From assembly GCA_021904315.1 (NCBI GenBank), contig CM038908.1, positions 13,536,501 through 13,600,500 of the forward strand: a stretch of 64,000 nucleotides of DNA, written 5' to 3'. Position 1 is the stretch's first letter; the number at the start of each line of letters is the position of its first letter. Below, piece after piece: positions 36,078 through 49,239 of this stretch. The DNA is from Sphagnum magellanicum. Taxonomy: Eukaryota; Streptophyta; Sphagnopsida; Sphagnales; Sphagnaceae. Below the pieces are notes generated by a model. That model ran no database searches. It was given only the letters and a program-made list of their open reading frames with translations, and was not told the DNA's origin. Both the position numbers and the translations under genes were made by a program.

Positions 36078-36216
36078 AGTTGACACAATTGAAAGGGAAA
36101 CCAAATTGTATGGAATAAATAATCTACTCGCAAATTAGTTACAAAATATTTGCAAATATGTTGTGACTAGATTTTTTATCTCATATAGTTTGGCTTCCCT
36201 TTTAATTGTGTCAACT
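36078..36216. repeat. Hairpin: 34-bp inverted repeat with 71-base loop
   Basis: The left arm (36078-36111, 'agttgacacaatt' onward) and right arm (36183-36216, read in reverse) agree over almost their full length, with a handful of mismatches. It lies inside the CACTA element. It may be a miniature inverted-repeat element or part of the host element's own structure. Small-RNA potential is unproven. Confidence 0.75.
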
Positions 36217-36336
36217 ATATAATTAAATGCACTATAAACATTAAAATACACAAGATTTGCCAAATGGAATGAACTAATTAAAGAAGTTCAACCCTAGCTT
36301 GGGTAAATCCAAAATAAAGTAATTAAAAAAAGGTCT

Positions 36337-36425
36337 TAAGACTTACCTACCTACCTACTTAAGCCTACTTACTTACTTACTTACATGTACTTACTTAGTT
36401 ACCTATCTTAGGTTTCTTTACCTAC
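36337..36425. repeat. ACCT/ACTT simple-repeat tract
   Basis: Impure 'acctacctacctactt' and 'acttacttacttac' text inside the CACTA element. The opposite-strand pattern 'aggtaggtaggtagg' recurs near 37120-37160. Confidence 0.8.
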
Positions 36426-37689
36426 CCACATATTTTTATTTTAAATGTTTCAAAAAATATAAATGTTGCCATGTGGCACAAAGCTATTTGCCCACGTTTA
36501 TGAATAATTTTTTAAAAAAAAGGTTGAAATTAAAATTTTGGTAATAAATTTAATATTTTATTTAGATAATTTAATATGATTGGTCATTAAAAATTGATCA
36601 TTAGTTGTATGATAATTGCATGTGCTATATGGTCAACAAATGGAAAATACAATCAATTTAAATATGTATTTCATCCATTGTTTGTGAAATGACATCGTCA
36701 TGACATCAACATTTATAACTAATGTCCATTAGAAATAAATTATCATTTTGAAACTGTTGTATGCAATTGTTAGACCCCATATATAGTTGCATAAAACAAG
36801 TTGCACATGACCAGAAGTTACATATGACAATATGTATGTGGATAATATATATGGTATGAATTTATATTTTATACATTTATATTATTCTACAAGGGTTACC
36901 CATGATGACATGTGTTCATTGGTGAAGGTTAATTATATGGTGACATGTGTGGCATTTAAAACATTATTCAATATTTTTCATTATTAATAAATTAATAATA
37001 TCTTGGCCATCCAATAAAACATGAATAACATTTTGACACATGTCCATTTATGAAAGCCAATTATGTGATAACACATGGCAATTTTAAAAAGCCATTGATT
37101 ATTTACTTTTAATTAATTAGGTAGGTAGGTAGGCCATAGGTAGGGAAGTAAGTAGGTCATAAGTAGGTTGTAGGTGTTTAACCTTTAGGGTTGAACCTCT
37201 TTTATTGGCCCATCCCAAATGGCATTTGGTACTTGGTTTGTGAACAAAGCAAATGCATTTATATAGTGTGCACATTTGGAATTTAGGGTAAAAAATATGG
37301 GAAAAAAAATTCAATTGTAAGTGTAACCTACCTACAAATAGTACATGCTACCATATTAACCTAGTTTACCTACTAGTTAAATTAATTATATTATAAATAA
37401 TAAAACTTAATAGGTAATAATAATATAATATAATGATAATATTACTAATTGACTAATAATTAATGATTGATAATATTATATTATTATCTAATTTAAATTA
37501 ATAGCTAACTTAGGTTAGTAACTAGCATAGGTTAACAATATAGTTAAGATTAAAATTACATTTATTGAAAAAGAATGATATTATTATTAACAACTAGTGA
37601 TGATAATAATAATAGTAATAATAAGTATAGTTATAATATTTTTTAATAATAATTTATGATTAGCTATAATGATCAATTATATAATAATA

Positions 37690-38085
37690 TATATATTTTA
37701 GCTAACTAATTTTGATTAAATTAACCATGGCTAAACTAATTAAAAATGACTAAATTAATTTTGATTCAACTAACCATAGTTAAACTAATCATGATTAAAT
37801 GATCCATGGTTAGATTAACTAAAAGGTTAAATTTATTAGTTAACTTAGCCATGTTTAATTTCGTCATGTTAGTTTACCCATTGTTAGTTAAATTTAACCT
37901 CCTAACTAGTTTAATTCTTTGGTGAATTTTAACCATAGTTAGTTAGCCAATGTTTGTTTAGCCAAAATTAGTTTACTCATGGTTAGTTTAACCAAGTTAA
38001 TTTACACATGGTTAGTTTACCCAAAGTTAATTTAATCATGGTTAGTTTAACCTTGATTAATGTGAATTTAACTTAAATCTAACCA
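37690..38085. repeat. Degenerate 25-30 bp tandem repeat 'catggttagtttaaccaaa'
   Basis: About 400 bp of units such as 'catggttagtttaaccaa' with 'gttaattta', in both orientations (the left half reads 'ttaaccatggctaaac', the right half 'catggttagtttaac'). The tract is therefore partly palindromic, centred near 37850. It lies near the right end of the CACTA element. Confidence 0.75.
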
Positions 38086-38352
38086 ATGTTTTGCCAAGTG
38101 GGTAGCATCAATTAGCATCTATTTAACCTTAATATTAGAGGAATAAGACTATTATACATAGCTTAGGTAGATATATTGAATATATTAATGCAGGTATGTA
38201 TTAATTTAGGCCATGATTTTTGTGACATGTGTCTATTTTGTATATTATTAGTTACATGTTAGTTACACACACAATCAATGTAGTTGCAAATGTCATTTGT
38301 GACTAGACATTGTCGCAAATTGAAGTCGAAAATATGTAGATTTTTTCTAGTG

Positions 38353-39120
38353 AGACTTGTATGAATACATAATCATAAACATCTTATTCAAGGGAGAAAA
38401 GACTAGTTTTGCACACCTTTTGGGATGTAAAACCAACTAATGTAAACAATGTCATTGAGTACACAACTAATTTGATCAAAGGGACAAGGGATGTGCATTC
38501 CATGCAATCCATTGAGTCCATGGACATGAATAAGCTATTGAAAAAAAAACTTGGCTTCTTTATGTTGTTTTTGTGTTGATTTTAATTTCTTAGCATGTGA
38601 AAATTTGTTGTAGACTGAACATTAGGAGGTTGAGGTACTAATACTTAATATTGTGGGGTATGTACGTAATGCTTGGAAGTGACCTTTTGAGAAGACAAGT
38701 GGGATGAATACAAAGGTGATGGTGTTAACCTTGTTGCCTACATTTCAGTAGGAGACAATTATGTTGTGAATGCAAAGGAAGGAAATGAAAAAAGGTGGAT
38801 TTTTACATTGTATTATATATGCATACAAACTAGCTTCATGGTTTCCAACCTTTCACTTGCCCATGGGGGCAACAATTTTGGGCAAGTGACATAATAAGCT
38901 ATGAAATATTACCAAAGTTGGGGTTGGTTGGGCTTTTCTTATGTTTTATTGATGAGGTCCCATATTGTTTATGTTCATGCAAGCCACATTAAGGCCATCA
39001 AATTCCCAATGGTGCCAATTGATCACAAGGTTTAAGTGCTTGGTGCTCATGTAAAAGATGGCATAAGGCATGTTATTGCATCCATTGAGTTGTAATGGAC
39101 ATTGATTTCTACATGTTGTA
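38353..39120 (+). pseudogene. Uncharacterised plant transposon-associated protein, 3' portion
   Basis: Directly after the CACTA end the homology seen at 33906-35213 resumes. A frame at about 38400-38575 contains FWDVKPTNVN and LIKGTRDVHSMQSIES. It is followed by text like YVRNAWK, and then YVHASHIKAIKFPMVPID at about 38960-39020. The order and spacing continue those of the 5' part, so this was a single gene before insertion. It is broken in several places. The same family caveat applies: the match is from memory and no function is claimed. Confidence 0.5.
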
Positions 39121-40369
39121 ATACATGACCATATTTCCTTTTCTTTTATACATATTGTATGATCAAGTGTGCATAACATTGATTAGTGTTATGAAAAGAA
39201 AAATTTAGAAATCTTGTTATTTGTTTTCTAGCATGCTTATATCTTTTTTTATTCTTTCCATTGATAGCTAGCCCATAAGTTGACACAAGGAGTTCATTGT
39301 ATATTATGTTTAACATAGTTTGAACAAAAGATGCATATGCCCACTTGTAACATGGGTTGCTACCTAATGTTTTTGGTGGGGTTTTGACTAGAGAAAGGGA
39401 TGGAATACTCATCATTTTTAGAACCATTATATGATTTTGAGGTTGAAACTAAGTGTTGATTTATGTGAACAAGGTCTCATTAGTTTGTTGCAAGAAAGAT
39501 TTTTTGTATTTCTTTACCAAGTTGTATGTACCATGTTAATTTATATGCAAACTAAAAGGTATATATATAGTTTGGACCTTATAGTGGTCAAGATCATGTA
39601 ACATTAGGCATCAAAAATCCATGATTTATTGTATTAATTGTTTGTACCATGTCTAATTGTTGACCAATTTTAAGTTTTGCAAGGAAAGTAATCACACAAT
39701 AGTTGGTATGCCAACTAGTAGAAGCACAAAGAATACACACTTCAAAACTTCATCTTTTCAACAAAGCAAAAACATGCAACACCATTTTCCAGGTGCAACA
39801 ACCAACGTACAAAAACTTTTGTGTAGTTGCATGGATGCATTGATGTTGGTATACACCAAAGGTGGTTAGGATTTGAAGTATCCGGAACTACCAATGACTA
39901 AATGTGGGCAAGATAGAATGTTTCATGGGTTTGAAGTAATGTCACCCGCCCCAACCCATTTGGTACATTGTGGTGGGTGAAAGCATACTATGAGGAGGCA
40001 AAGATTGTTATCATCTTTTACTTTTTTTTAGGATATTTGAATTTCAACCATGTTATCATTATGAAGAATTTCCACAATGTTTTTGCATATTATGGTAGGC
40101 CAAAACTCAGAGACGTAATGCCAAAGAAACTATAATTTTTTATTTCATATGATGTGATGCTATAGTATATCTATGCCACAAAAATATATGTCACAATGTC
40201 TTAAAGAATGTAAATGTATTCAAGAAATGATTGAAATGATTTCTAATCTTTATGAACTTGTTAGTATCTACTAAACATTATGATTCCATATGATTGGAAT
40301 AAATTTGTGAGCCATGTGAAGAGTTTGATCATTATCATATCACAAATGGGTGTTTCTTACGACAATGAC
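39121..40369. other. No gene recognised
   Basis: Short frames at 39146-39427 (minus) and 39657-39869 (+) have no family resemblance I can see and no supporting context. Confidence 0.4.
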
Positions 40370-40990
40370 CATAAATGGGTGAATGCATGGTAAGGTGCTT
40401 CACTTATGGATTCACATTTATATTTTTGTAGGGTACATTTTGTTTAAATGGATGTGGTGATAAATGTATGTTTTAATTTGTTAATTGATAATTGATTCTA
40501 AATTCATAACTTGAATATGAAATTTAAATTTTTGTTTTTTTTGAAAATGTTACCCTTATGATTGTTAATAGTGGACTTTTGAAGGGACAACATATGGACT
40601 AGTTTCCTAACTACAATGGTATAACATCAATGTATTCATAGTAAGTTTCAATTTAATTGATTTTTAGTGACTAAGTATATGTTGAAGGATGGAATAAATA
40701 ACATGTATATGGGACCATTTTCTTGAAAACCTTAACAAATATGTTTTTATGGAATTTAAAATGGTACAAATTTGACCTTGTTTTCATAAGTCTTTGTGAG
40801 TTACAAATTACTTTTTCTTTCAATTTTTTTGTTCCAAAAGTGTTTGTTTTATGAAATATCTAAAAGGACCATTATTCATATGGACTTTATTATTATTTTT
40901 CCAGGTATTATGATTTTTAAAAAATTGCATCCATCAAAACAACTAACATCTGATTGCATGGTACACAAAAAGTAGTGTAAGCAACAAAAT
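40370..40990 (+). repeat. Dispersed repeat family E, copy 3
   Basis: It matches 3741-4830 and 12870-13400. The shared blocks are 'aacttgaatatgaaat', 'tagtggacttttgaa' and 'gaccttgttttcataagtc'. The class is unknown. Confidence 0.55.
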
Positions 40991-43374
40991 ATGGGGGGTC
41001 CTTAAAGAAAAATATTAACAAGTAGACTATTTTATGGAGATAATTAATTTTTTTTTGAGTACATTATTGTTTAGCTCTTGTTTGCATGGACTTCAAAAGT
41101 TAAATTATTATAATCATGTTTTTTTAAGCTACTTGCAAGTACTTGAATTGGACCTAAAACGTGTGGCAATTTGAAAAATAAAGTTCAAGTACTTGAAAAT
41201 AGGTGAAATGTTTTTGCAAGTATTTCATTTTTTTTTCAAACACCTCAATATTGATGTGGTGAACATTCTAATATCACTTTTTTGGTTAATTGAGTTGTTT
41301 AGTTAAAATCATCCCCAACCCCTAAAAACTGGGGGATACTTTTGGGGCACTTTTTCAAATCCAAATGATACGACACAAATTGCTTTTGAAAGCTCAAGGG
41401 AAGCTAGAGATGCCCATGGAAAAAAAAAAGTTTCATTTTTTTAAAAATGTTAAAGGAAGGTTAGAAGTTTGAAAAACTATTTTTTTTGTGTTTTCAAGTA
41501 GAAAACAAGGTAACAAGTATGTACAAAATGTTTTGCTTATGATCATCATTTTATTTAAGTTTTAAAATAGAATATGATGTTAAAAAATGTATGAACGTCA
41601 ACTTATAAATGATTATAGTCATAAGTTATGATAAACAAAATAACCATGTTTTTTAAAAAAAATTTATGGACTCCTATGGAATGGAACATTTGCCTAAAAT
41701 GAGCCACCTTACTATGCATTTGCCCAAATATGTAAGAAATTAACAATTTGAAAAATAATCATTTTCAAATGGAAGATGAAAAGATATTTGAGGTAGGCCA
41801 TTTTTCAAATTTTCATTTCAAAAGTTTTTTGGTTGATTCATTCAAACCAAAACCTATTTTAAGTTTTGAAAAATGAATTCTATTATATTACATATACCAA
41901 AAAAAAACATTATTCTTTGAATTTAATTAAAAATTTTAATTTTTTTTTCAAATAATATTAAATAACATTAACTTTTTGAAAATCAAAATACGAAGTCCAA
42001 ACACCAAAAATAAAGCTTAAATTAAATGCAACACATTTTGTAATTGTATATTTTACACACATGTCATGAAACTCCCCAAGTTGGGCCCCCCATAATGTGC
42101 TTTCACCTTGGTGCACCATGTGTTTTTATAATTAGGTTAGGCATTTTGAAGCATTATATAATATAATGAAATGACAATAATAGTTGAAGGTAAATACTAT
42201 GAAAATAAAAACATTGCCATTGAAGCATCATACTTTTTTATTCTAATTTCATTGTGAATTTCCAAAAATTATGGACTGTATTTGTTAAAAATCTATAAGC
42301 ATATTGTTCTTTAAGCTTGAACTACTAAATTTCTTAGGATTGCACAAACATGTGTCAATTAAAAACATCATTTAATAAAATGTATGTTTAGATTTTGTTG
42401 AGGATATGTACTTAAAGTTTTTTAAGGTTACACTATTTCATCAATTGATATTTGATAATTATCATTTTCCAATATTGTTAGCATGTTGGTTCATTTGTAA
42501 ACTTATTTGCATTTCTTATCATTGGAATTACAAGTTTTTATCTCTTGTTTCTAGACTAATGGATCTATTATCCTACCATTGTAAATTCAATCACATTGGT
42601 ATATTTGATGTTTGACAACAAAACATGTTGTATGCAATCAAATGACATATTAATGAATGTAAATTGACTTGAATATGTTCAACCACAAATATACGTATGC
42701 TCCAAAAACCTTGTACAAAAATAACAAGCTTCCAAAAATAGTGGAGCTCCAAAAAAAGGGTATATTTTTCAAGAGAGATGTGCACTACCAAAAATGGTGG
42801 AACATAAGATGTTATGTTTGGTTCAACCAAAAAATCTTACCAACAAAAAGCTTTCACACCCTACTATGTGCTATTGGACCCAAGAGTCTAGTTGTAATAC
42901 AAATTGTAAAAAAACTCACACACGACTAATTCATTGACATCAATAGAAATACACCACAATGATGCATATACAATTTGCAAAAGCATCCATATATTCTTAT
43001 CATTAACCTAGCATTGTAACCAAATTGGTTTAAGGTATAGCTAAAATGGAATAGAACCTTTTGTGTTCACATGGTCAATTGACTAGGTCTATCCCTTTTC
43101 TTGGGTAAATGCGATTCCAACACTAATAACCCACTTCTTTGATCTTCATTAAAAGTGATATTGTCCTTTGCAACCAAATAAACAATGATTAGAAGTTTTC
43201 AATGACTTTGATTTAGTCATATAATATAACTTTTAATCCTATGTGGAAAAATAAATAGTCATAAATGAAATGTTTTTGTCATTTATGGATGATAATATTG
43301 CATGGTAATAACAAAATCATTAGTTCACAATTTTCTAATCAATAACATCCATGACAAAGGATATAATGATGCAG
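40991..43374. other. AT-rich DNA with no recognised gene
   Basis: Frames at 42406-42615, 42591-42830 and 42669-42929 overlap on opposite strands and show no family resemblance. A pyrimidine/purine-biased patch around 41300-41400 ('ccccaacccc', 'tgggggatactttt') could be an LTR scrap but no ends were found. Confidence 0.35.
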
Positions 43375-43640
43375 ATTTTGTCATTACATATACGATTATA
43401 AATTGACTATTGTTTAAAATGACATGGACAATGATGACATGGCTTTTCAATGCAACTATCAAATGATTATATTTTGAACAACATTCAACAATTGATTTAT
43501 GGTTGAAGAATGACTCCATGCAATGACATGGATAATATTGACATGGTAGTTCAAAGTGATTATGAAATGATTGGAATATGAAGAAGCAGTTAGGAATTAC
43601 TAGAAAATGACTGATGTATGATGACATGGGTAATGTTAAC
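43375..43640. repeat. Two to three-copy 'aatgacatgga' tandem repeat
   Basis: Phrases 'aatgacatggacaatgatgacatgg', shortened and varied, recur at about 43420, 43527 and 43610 with 'aaatgatt' between. No gene. Confidence 0.55.
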
Positions 43641-43643
43641 CAC

Positions 43644-43890
43644 CTACTTACCTACTTACTTATTTACACATGTATCAACCCACCCATCCACCTACCTACC
43701 TACCTACCCATTCACACACCCACCTACCTACTTACCTACCCATTCACCCACCTACTTACCTCCTATAACCAACCTACCTACCAACTTGCTTACTTACCCA
43801 CCTACTTACTTACCCACTTACCCACCTACCTCATGTAACTCACCAACCTACCTCCTATTTCCTATCTCCTACAACCTACCAAACTCCTAC
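43644..43890 (+). repeat. (ACCT)n-type microsatellite, 250 bp
   Basis: Impure 'cctacctaccta', 'cacccacctacttacc' and similar text for about 250 bp. Two long frames spanning it (43614-43838 and 43618-43998) translate as Pro-Thr-Tyr-Leu repeats and are products of the microsatellite. Confidence 0.9.
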
Positions 43891-44129
43891 CTAGGGATGT
43901 TATTCCATGAGTATGTGAGAATGAACATCAATAAGGAAAAATATTCCAAGTATATTCCATCCAAGTTAGTGGGAATATTTTTTGATGGATACTTTTGACA
44001 TGAAGGTATATTCTTTCACATCATCAAAATTCCCACATGGCATTCCATGGTTCCAATGTAAATAATCTCTTGTTTAATACATTAGGAGTTACCAAGATTT
44101 TAGAAATAAAAGACTTCTTGAAATCATAT

Positions 44130-44345
44130 CAAGTTTGCAACTAATTTTGCGACTAAATGAACATGGGAGCCTATTCTTGGGTGAAAAATCCAAGTAACTA
44201 GTTGACATGCAATGATGCACAATTTAGTAATTGCACAATAGTCACAAAAATAGTTGTAAATTTTAAAAGGTGGTGACTATGCAATTACATGCGACTATTT
44301 ATCATTTACAATTAAAATTTGATTTATTCTAAATCTTGTTGTTGC
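44130..44345. repeat. CACTA-like subterminal repeat patch
   Basis: Clustered words 'gcaactaattttgcgacta', 'tagtcacaaaaatagttg', 'ggtgactatgcaattacatg' and 'cgactattt' resemble the subterminal motifs of the element at 35214-38352. No CACTA terminus was found, so this is a fragment or an end-less relic. Confidence 0.4.
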
Positions 44346-47300
44346 TAATTGAAAATGCAAAACTTTCAATATCAATATCATACCCAAGCAAAGAACTCCA
44401 TGTTTGCAAAGAAATGAATACTCAAAGGTTGACTAGAGACAACCATGGAAGGGGGTAAAAATTTGGTTTAAAAAAATGTTGTTTTTTAAGGAAAAAGATC
44501 CCAAGTAAAGGTTACATAGAGAGTACATAATCCAAAAACACACAACATTGTGATGACATGAAACACAAGTGTAATATCTATGATATCTATAGAGAGAAAA
44601 AGAGATTGAACTCTCCACCATCCTAACAACAATTTGATTTAAACAATTGTCGACCCCAAGCTCACATATAATAGAAAACAAAGAAAAATAGATACCCATT
44701 TAAAGCAAATTCATCTATGAATGCATGAATTCTTGAGTCAATGCTAGTGTCTTCGAACGATGGATCTAGGGATTGGAAATTTGTTAGAACTCTAGGCTGA
44801 GTTTCAACATATGAAGGTAAGTGGGCTAACATAAGGACTTAAAAAAAAACTCCTTGCACGCAAAAAAGGGAACATTTTTCAAAGGGTATGAAGTTGGCAT
44901 GTCTTTACAAGCAACAACGACACCTAGATGACATCAGACATTGCAAGATGTGGATTGAAATCAAAACAATATTAACAACAATTTATTCATAATCTAATTG
45001 TTTATTTCTTATCTTCTTTGGGGGGGAATTCAAATTGAGATTGTAACCCTTCAATTGTGTATCCTCAAGTTCAGATTCTTTCATCAATGGAAAAAGGACC
45101 TTGTGAAAAGCAACATGATCCACCTCAAGTACAAAACACAACTCTCAATGGCAGCACATGCATGAATAATATTAACTGTTGCCAAACATGAATCAAAATC
45201 CTAGAGAGAAAATGACAAAGAGAATAAATTAGGATGGCAAAAAAATCACTTATAGTGAAGTCCAAATGAACAACCAATGAGTCCAAAGGAAAACACACTT
45301 CAACCAACACTTGCAATGTGAGAGGATGAATCTTTTTGGCTACTCAGAATGGCATCCCATTGTAAGATATACTCATGGATGCTCATGTTGTTCAATTATA
45401 TAGAACATCCTCCTTGCAAATGCAAATCCCCTGAGCAAGTACAGCAGCAAACAAAATGAAAAACTGGAAGTCTTCTCGTGTAAGAAGAATGGCCTGACTT
45501 ACAAGCGTTTGCAAGAAAAGAAACAATGATATATTAGATATATTAGAAGAAGACCACATAGAAGGGGGGAACTAAATTAGATTGAGGTAAGAATATAGGG
45601 AAGACCTTTCAGCTCTTGTCTTCAGTGCTCACCAATGAAAGCAAGTCGATGACCACCCACTTCATCTTGATATCAAGCTCATAATAATAAAAAAAGGTAG
45701 AGACCTCCTTGAGAACACGAAGGTTATGATTATAATATGACTCACTTTGTTTCATCCATTAGAATGTTACAATTCAAATCCCATCACCAAACATCACCAC
45801 ACCATAAGTTAGGTCAACAATTGTTTTCATAAAACCCATAAATGAACACAAAACTCACTTTTCTGATTGGGTGCAATAACAAATTCAACACAATATTTGA
45901 AGATCAGGTGTTCAATCATAGGCATTTAAAAAAACAGTGGCAAGTGCATGTGCATCCATCGACTGATTAGGTTCTGCTATTGAGGCACTCAATTGTAAGC
46001 CTGTGTTTGGTGATGGGCATGTTTACCGTACGACGTTCAAATGTTGATAGATACCCAGCCAACACTGGTGTCTACTAGTGTTAGCTGATTTTGGGATCTG
46101 GTCCGGATCTGGATGCAATGCCTGGTTTGGATGCTCTTCACACTCAGGTACTGCATTTCCCAACCATGAAAGAACTCGTCGTACAAAGCTGAATAAGGTC
46201 ACTCCATCCCAGGTTCTGCTCTGGAGACCCAAAACTAGAACAGACTGAGCACTTGCACCAGAACCAGATCTTTCAACCTGCTGGAACCTTAACCTCTTTT
46301 GCCGATGTTCCAGTTTTCTAGGCAAACAGGTATTGCAGGATTCTTATACAAGCAAGTGAACTTTTGGAAAAAAGGTCCTTTTATCTTGTACTTAGTTAGG
46401 GAACACAATTCCCAATTGGAATTACAACTCACCTGTACAATCTTCAATTTTGGGATGTGTGTTGATAGCTGGAGCCTGGAACCCGTTCGTTCTCCAAAGG
46501 ACACCTGATTCAGAATTTGGTTTGAAGAGAAGGAGGATGACGTTTAAAATTGTGAGGAATTGTCTCAGAACTTGAGGGTGGAGGTTCTATCAAATTTAAA
46601 AAAACTAGCTGGAACCAGAGGAATTGTAGGTTATATCGAATTGAAAAGCTACCCAGAACTGGAACCCACGGTTTTCTTCAATACTCGAAACCAATAAATG
46701 TTCACTATGCATACCTACAAATCAAAAACCAAAATGGAAAGAGAATGATCACAGGGTCACTTTCATTTTTTAGCGAATGGCGTGCAAAAAGAAAAGAAAA
46801 AAGTATTACTGAGTCACCAGGAAATAAAATTTATAATTAGTTTAAATGTAAATAAGTTACTCAAAATCAATTATGAGAACAAAGTTAAAATATATTTTAA
46901 AATATTCTTTTTTAAAATAAAATACCAAAAGTTACCCTTCATCTCAAGTGTTTGATAAAATATAGAAAGAGTACACCCTGCAAGAGATTTGCGGCTTTTT
47001 ATTTTGAAATTGGATGTATGCACAAGGTTGAGAATGAACAAGGTTTACAGGTCGGTAGATCATCTACCAAGTTACCTACCTCTCTAGTCTGGGAAGAACC
47101 CTACATTTTTGTCCGTAAGTCCTTGTTAATTATACACTTTGGACTGTTTTGAATCATTGGGGGTTTTTGTTTTTGCCTTCAAAAGACTCTTTCATTAGCT
47201 GTAACACTTGTCAGTGAACACTTGTGAAGAGCACCCTGTTTTGGAATCGGTGTGTAGCACTTTCAGGACTGAAACCTTAATCCCCACACTAGGCTACTAG

Positions 47301-49239
47301 GCCTCTAGTTCCATGTTCTCATGCAATTGGACACTTGAGCCTAATTGAACCAATGTCCTCTAGGAGGTCTTCTGGTTGGCTAATATGATGAGTGTTAGGT
47401 CAACCATCATGCTTACAATATTGAGCTCTAATTAGGACTGCATATGCAAGATCTGGTGTTTGGAAGGCAATGCAATCTATGTGTTGTTTCCAATACAGTT
47501 TTTTCACTCTTCAGATCTTAAATAATTATAGAGCAGATCTATCCATATTGGATATTTAGGCTTTCATGAGTATTTTTCACATTCATTATTACTTACATAT
47601 CCCAAGTCCCACCCATAAACTTGAAAAAAGTGAGAGGTCACTAATAATAAAGTAAGTGGATTGAATTGAATAATCTGATCAACGAACCAAAGTGACAGAT
47701 TATACCTAGCAGATCAATCAATCAATCTAGTCAATCCATAGTAGGATTTATATTGTGCATTGATTTTTGCTAGCCACTGGTGCACCACACCCTATTGAAA
47801 TATAGCCATGTCAATTTTTTGGAATCAAACCAACAAGCTTTTACTTTTCTTCATCCAAAACATGGTATATAGTGCTTGCGGGTGGACCTGCTTCTAGAGC
47901 TTGTCCACCCACAGCCCCTAGTCCAGCCTAGTAAAGTGTTTATCACATCCAACATAGAATGTTAATTGTTTCCCAAATGTCACACATAAACATAAAAATT
48001 AGACAGTATAAGTCAAGAGACTATTTAAATGTCACCACCTGGGCCAACTATTACAGCCAGCCAATCAAAGCAGTCATGTATTTGTAGTGGGCCTTGAGGA
48101 GATCATGGTGCTTTGCAAGTGTACAGGAGCAGAATATTTAAAACCATTTTCACTCTTTTCGAAGTCTGCACTCTCTGCCAAATATACAGGGCATTTTATT
48201 GCTGCCACTGCACCTTCTGTTTTAAAGGTAAATCTGGTATAGTTTTCATTTTATGGTTTCTTTCTTTTGCAGGGCTGACAAACATAAAAGTCCTCTTGGC
48301 CTGTTGAATTTGAGAACATTGTTACCAAAAAATTCTTCTGATAAATCGAAAGAGTGCACCAGGGTAGTCAAGCAAGTCCCAAGAATCGAGGGAACAAAGG
48401 TAAAGGGTAGGGGGAATTTATTAGCCTAAAGGCTAATACTTGCAAGGATGGATGTGCTACATTCTCCCAATCCATGGTTAAGGCGCTTGAATGCTGCTTA
48501 CAGTCCTTGTTCTCTCCTGCATTTTTCAGCAGCTGTAGAAAGCCAAATAAATGTAGATTGTTGTTGTTATACTGCAGGGTGCCTGCAACAGCCTGGTAGA
48601 TTGATAAGGAGAGCTCTAAGTGACCTCCATGAACAAGAGAGCATCTTATTCTGTAGATAAAGAGAAGTCACTAGCACTAGAAACTGGCAAAGAAAGTTAG
48701 GGCATGTGAAATTTCTTTTCTAAAGAAGAATAGAGAAAGAAGAAACAAATTAAAGGTCTCTAAAGAGTCCCTATGCTTTGAGTCTTTGCTTTTAATTGCA
48801 ACAATTTTGAATTCAGCATGCAAAGTTGAGGAATGGGTTGACTTCAAAATTGTGCTAATTGTGAATTTTACAAGGCTTGTGCACACAGGTTTTTTCAGAA
48901 GTGCAGTTCAAGGGACACAATGATGACATCCAATTACCCAAGTTGAAGCACTAGGATATGTCTGAGTTAGTCATGAAGGAAGTTTCAAGGTGAGAGAAGT
49001 CTTTAGACTCCACATGTTAGTCTATTCACACCCTTTGTACTACTCCCTTTGTGTGCACATAATTTGTTTGTGCATTGGTTTCCTTGTGGTACTTCTTATT
49101 TTCACATGTACACTTAGATTGTTGTATTTGGACTTTTGGATCCGGAGGACACAAGGTTATAATTTTTTATCTTTTGGTAACAAGTTGAATAGAAATAGTA
49201 ACCCATACAATTCTCTTTTGTTTTTTTCTAGTCAAAAAT
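44346..49239. other. Long stretch without a recognisable gene
   Basis: Composition rises in GC from about 45.4 kb, with several short frames. The longest, 46023-46325 (minus, 100 codons), has no family resemblance and lies in a patch rich in 'ggaacc/ggttcc' words. A small perfect stem (gggtggac/gtccaccc) sits at 47880-47910. Frames at 48113-48307 and 48448-48660 have no supporting splice pattern that I could follow. Introns of an unseen gene are possible. Confidence 0.35.

Larger units (their letters stand above)
35214..38352. mobile_element. Non-autonomous CACTA (En/Spm-type) DNA transposon
   Basis: The left end CACTAGAAGAAATTT and the right end, read inward, CACTAGAAAAAATCT match at 13 of 15 positions. 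Next to both ends lie short subterminal motifs in several copies ('gtgacta', 'gcaactac', 'tgcaacta'), typical of CACTA elements. Flanking trinucleotides are ATA (35211-35213) and AGA (38353-38355), a near match to the expected 3-bp duplication. The element interrupts a homologous reading frame that resumes on the other side, which confirms the boundaries. Inside are AT-rich DNA, a hairpin and simple repeats but no transposase, so it depended on another copy. Confidence 0.85.

Noticed and set aside
38830-38940. 'cttgcccatgggggcaac' patch first read as another LTR copy
   Set aside because: The text continues the protein-family relic that resumes after the CACTA element, so no LTR is needed.
43614-43998. 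Two long plus-strand frames rich in Pro, Thr, Tyr and Leu
   Set aside because: They translate an impure (ACCT)n microsatellite; every frame through such a repeat stays open.
46023-46325. 100-codon minus-strand frame in a GC-richer patch
   Set aside because: No motif, no splice context and no family resemblance; repeated 'ggaacc' words explain the openness.
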